From NCBI GenBank assembly GCA_027490095.1, contig JAIXYT010000039.1:1-64000 (forward strand): a DNA stretch of 64,000 nucleotides, read 5' to 3'. Below, piece by piece: positions 63,437 through 64,000 of the stretch (positions are counted from its first letter, which is position 1; every line of letters starts with the position of its first letter). The DNA is from Sphingomonadales bacterium (lineage in GTDB: Bacteria; Pseudomonadota; Alphaproteobacteria; Sphingomonadales; Sphingomonadaceae). Under the pieces are notes generated by a model, which saw nothing but the letters and a program-made list of their open reading frames with translations, searched no databases and was not told the DNA's origin. Made by a program: the position numbers and the translations under genes.

Positions 63437-64000
63437 TCAGGCGGTGAGCGTTTCGACGAGCGCCTTGACCTTGGCGCTCTTCCATTGCGGGGCTGGAGCG
63501 CAGAGCCAGTAGGCATCGTCGGTGGGAGTGCGCTCGGCGCGCTCCTCGACATGGCCGGCGGCGAGTGCCGCGGCGGCCAGCGTGAGGGGGACGCGGGCTT
63601 CGCCAAGACCCGCGATCGCCCAATCGAGCGCCTGGCCGGCATCCGGCAGGGCGACGGCGGGGCCCTCCATGCTGCGCCAGCCGAGTGCGCGGGAGGGGGC
63701 ACCCGGGGCTGCGACGGTGACGAGCAGTTCGTCGGCCAGCTTGCGGCCGAACACGCCTTCCGCGTCGGGCGCCGGGCCGAAGCTGAGCGCGAGATCGAGG
63801 TTGGCCTGGGCGAAATCGACGGGCCCGTCGAGGGCGAGGACCTGGACGCTGGCCTCGGGGTTCGCCTCGAGCCAGTGGGTCAGGCGCGGCAGCAGCCAAT
63901 GGCGGATGGCGCCGCGGGCGCAGCCGAGCGACAGGCGGGTCTGGCCCTGGCCTTCCTGGAGGGCGGCGACGGACTCCTCGAAGGCGGAGAAGCCGGCGCG
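63437..64000 (-). CDS. LysR-family regulator, C-terminal part (cut by window edge)
   Basis: 187 codons to the window edge, in one open frame: RAGFSAFEESVAALQEGQGQTRLSLGCARGAIRHWLLPRLTHWLEANPEASVQVLALDGPVDFAQANLDLALSFG, a GcvA-type LysR ligand-binding domain; the DNA-binding N-terminus lies beyond 64000. The C-terminus ends WKSAKVKALVETLTA. Its target cannot be inferred because the divergent neighbour is outside the window. Confidence 0.8.
   Translation of the reverse strand, partial: RAGFSAFEESVAALQEGQGQTRLSLGCARGAIRHWLLPRLTHWLEANPEASVQVLALDGPVDFAQANLDLALSFGPAPDAEGVFGRKLADELLVTVAAPGAPSRALGWRSMEGPAVALPDAGQALDWAIAGLGEARVPLTLAAAALAAGHVEERAERTPTDDAYWLCAPAPQWKSAKVKALVETLTA

Overview
The window is high-GC bacterial chromosome, most likely an alphaproteobacterium of the Sphingomonadales. 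This is inferred from a class I lysyl-tRNA synthetase, a TonB-dependent receptor beside catabolic genes, a GTTC-N7-GTTC box of the alphaproteobacterial LexA type, and the rplU-rpmA-obgE-proB-proA-nadD-rsfS-rlmH-ctpA order. No insertion sequence, phage gene or CRISPR array was seen.

Region 1 (1-25.7 kb) is an accessory catabolic island. Its left part is CoA-dependent aromatic degradation: an anthraniloyl-CoA monooxygenase/reductase-type fusion (4012-6399) with a Rid-family protein, facing a SDR-MarR-enoyl-CoA hydratase-acyl-CoA dehydrogenase-thioesterase-glutaryl-CoA dehydrogenase operon. The 135-bp divergent promoter carries two nearly identical 15-bp operators. A 2-aminobenzoate-CoA ligase-type gene (23603-25210) and a second acyl-CoA dehydrogenase lie at the right end. 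Between them are a TonB receptor with two barrel-like paralogues, an NmrA/cytochrome b561 pair, an unrecognised protein coupled to a D-2-hydroxyacid oxidase, and a six-gene operon with a NicX-like ring-cleavage dioxygenase, a NicD-like deformylase, a hydratase and two MDR reductases. Together they suggest uptake, activation and ring opening of an amino- or N-heteroaromatic acid; the exact substrate is not visible.

Region 2 (25.7-38.9 kb) is housekeeping: tRNA-Gly, YbbN, a Lon N-domain protein, a UbiH-type hydroxylase, FtsK, DUF2236, ETF-ubiquinone oxidoreductase (the electron exit for the acyl-CoA dehydrogenases), a degenerate uracil-DNA glycosylase, a lytic transglycosylase and MoaB. It holds a parS-like palindrome (33834-33847), a candidate small RNA upstream of ftsK, and three copies of a structured intergenic repeat. 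In lines sampled by eye, GC skew of the + strand changes from C-rich to G-rich near 38 kb, whichever strand is coding. With parS this hints at a nearby replication origin.

Region 3 (38.9-64 kb) carries transport and envelope genes (CorA, ATM1-type ABC, MlaF/MlaE), a radical SAM protein behind a LexA-type box, DinG and LysK with overlapping divergent start codons, peptidase/amidohydrolase genes, then ribosomal L21/L27, obgE, proBA, nadD, rsfS, rlmH, ctpA, dsbB and coq7. Many of the last genes are joined by NTGA stop/start overlaps, ending in an apparent CTG start for rlmH. The window is cut in a LysR-type gene on the right and in gcdH on the left.

The strongest candidate for something undescribed is the roughly 160-bp intergenic element at 28.3, 32.6 and 33.9 kb, with a fragment at 52.0 kb. 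Its stems differ between copies while base pairing is kept. The NicX/NicD operon inside an anthraniloyl-CoA-type island is the strongest metabolic candidate.
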